Assembly (NCBI GenBank): GCA_031177445.1
Contig: JAPSGP010000006.1
Span: forward strand, 1-22,097
DNA: 22,097 bases
Source: Acidimicrobiia bacterium
GTDB taxonomy: Bacteria > Actinomycetota > Acidimicrobiia > IMCC26256 > JACDBD01
Reading direction: 5' to 3'
Part shown: one piece after another, positions 21,305-22,097 of the stretch
How the letters are laid out: each line of letters begins with the position of its first letter
Position numbering within the stretch: position 1 is the stretch's first letter
Position numbers and translations under genes: made by a program
Notes under the pieces: generated by a model
Databases searched by the model: none
The model's input: only the letters and a program-made list of their open reading frames with translations
What the model was told of the DNA's origin: nothing

Positions 21305-22097
21305 CTACGTCGCGGGGTGATCGAGCAGTTCGGCCGCGGCGGCGTAGGGATCGAGCTCGCGGCTCGTGACCCGGGCGAGCACCTGCTCGAACCGCTCGCC
21401 CCGGCACGCGGCGTCGACGTCCGCCCGCAGCCGCTCGAGCACGATCGTGCGCAGCTCGTCCCGCAGCCGGGCCTGGCGCCGCTGCTCGAGCTGCTCGTCG
21501 GCGTCGAGGAAAGATCGGCGCGCCAGGACGGCGGCCCACAGATCCTCGATGCCCGTGCCCTCCGTCGCCACGGTGCGGATGATGGGTGGGGTCCAGTCGC
21601 GCGCACCCGCGAGCTCGAGCATCTGTTGCAGGTCGCGGACCGTCTCGTCGGCGCCGTCGCGATCGGCCTTGTTGACGGCGAGGATGTCGGCGATCTCGAG
21701 CAAGCCGGCCTTGGCCGCCTGTACCCCGTCGCCCCACCCGGGGTTCACGACGACGACGGTGGCGTCGGCGGCGGCGGCGATCTCGACCTCGACCTGGCCC
21801 ACCCCGACGGTCTCGATGATGATCCAGGGCTTGCCGGCGGCGTCGAGCACCCGCACGGCTTGCGGCGTGGCGAGCGCGAGTCCCCCGAGGTGGCCGCGAG
21901 TCGCCATCGAGCGGATGAATACACCGGTGTCGGTGGCGTGATCCTGCATGCGGATGCGGTCGCCCAGGATGGCGCCACCACTGAACGGGCTGGTGGGGTC
22001 GACAGCCAGCACCCCGACCTCGGCACCGTCGTCGCGGATACGCGCGATGAGCTTGTCGGTGAGGGTCGACTTGCCGGACCCTGGCGCGCCGGTGATG
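21305..22097 (-). CDS. meaB: Methylmalonyl-CoA mutase-associated GTPase MeaB (5' end outside window)
   Basis: The last 264 residues of a MeaB/ArgK-family G protein; the start lies beyond the right edge. The P loop GAPGSGKST is at the edge, followed by DPTSPFSGGAILGDRIRM, FIRSMATRGHLGGLA, the switch/G3 segment IIETVGVGQVEVEIA, and the G4 motif NKAD. A helical dimerisation tail follows, with DLWAAVLARRSFLDADEQLEQRR. MeaB protects and loads adenosylcobalamin-dependent methylmalonyl-CoA mutase. Mutase genes are not in the window but commonly precede meaB, so they may lie just to the right. It is the first visible gene of the minus-strand unit meaB-GNAT-enoyl-CoA hydratase. Confidence 0.93.
   Translation of the reverse strand, partial: ITGAPGSGKSTLTDKLIARIRDDGAEVGVLAVDPTSPFSGGAILGDRIRMQDHATDTGVFIRSMATRGHLGGLALATPQAVRVLDAAGKPWIIIETVGVGQVEVEIAAAADATVVVVNPGWGDGVQAAKAGLLEIADILAVNKADRDGADETVRDLQQMLELAGARDWTPPIIRTVATEGTGIEDLWAAVLARRSFLDADEQLEQRRQARLRDELRTIVLERLRADVDAACRGERFEQVLARVTSRELDPYAAAAELLDHPAT

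Overview
The window looks like a stretch of chromosome from a high-GC actinobacterium (Actinomycetota). The basis is GC-rich third codon positions, frequent GTG starts, four-base ATGA/GTGA gene overlaps, and -10 boxes placed only 6-9 bases before start codons (leaderless-type transcription). An Acidimicrobiia-like lineage is my best guess, resting on recalled resemblance of the His-rich membrane protein at 2197-2961 and not on a search. I see no rRNA, tRNA, insertion sequence, phage gene, CRISPR array or replication origin. About 19 genes are supported; the one at the right edge is cut by the window.

Left region (130-9501, all minus strand): a compact nine-gene surface-glycan cluster. In transcription order it encodes an LCP-family glycopolymer ligase with a LytR_C domain, UDP-glucose 6-dehydrogenase, UDP-glucuronate decarboxylase (UDP-xylose synthase), a DPM1-like GT2, a GT4 glycosyltransferase, a rhamnosyltransferase-like GT2, an uncharacterised single-pass membrane protein with an HWH...HTHGDGVIHIHP histidine signature, a sugar-1-phosphate nucleotidyltransferase with a C-terminal beta-helix, and a GalE-like epimerase. 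The last eight genes overlap or are separated by 13 bases or less. The first two are separated by 69 bases that may hold a second promoter. Together they could make UDP-GlcA, UDP-Xyl and perhaps a UDP-pentose epimer, assemble a glycan, and attach it to the wall. No phosphoglycosyltransferase, flippase or polymerase lies in the window.

Middle region (9502-17002): divergent from the LCP gene are pabB and pabC (chorismate to p-aminobenzoate, for folate), then convergent birA. birA is divergent from a 597-residue biotin carboxylase/biotin carrier chain, probably from one overlapping -10 element, so the ligase and its biotin-accepting substrate sit back to back. A PhzF-family gene follows. It is convergent with a stand-alone LigD-type polymerase-domain gene (minus), preceded by a small PhnB/VOC-like gene (minus) and a 486-base stretch with no convincing gene.

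Right region (17003-22097): a flavoprotein disulfide reductase that lacks the redox disulfide (SthA/LpdA-like, minus) is divergent from a GalT-like uridylyltransferase and a coupled SRPBCC protein (plus), with two facing leaderless promoters in a 41-base gap. A long inverted repeat then separates these from a minus-strand run of MeaB GTPase (cut at the edge), GNAT acetyltransferase and enoyl-CoA hydratase.

The observations most worth following up are the His-rich membrane protein inside the glycan operon, the nucleotide-pentose pathway, the recurring TACCCT/short-leader promoter architecture, and the back-to-back birA/biotin carboxylase control region.
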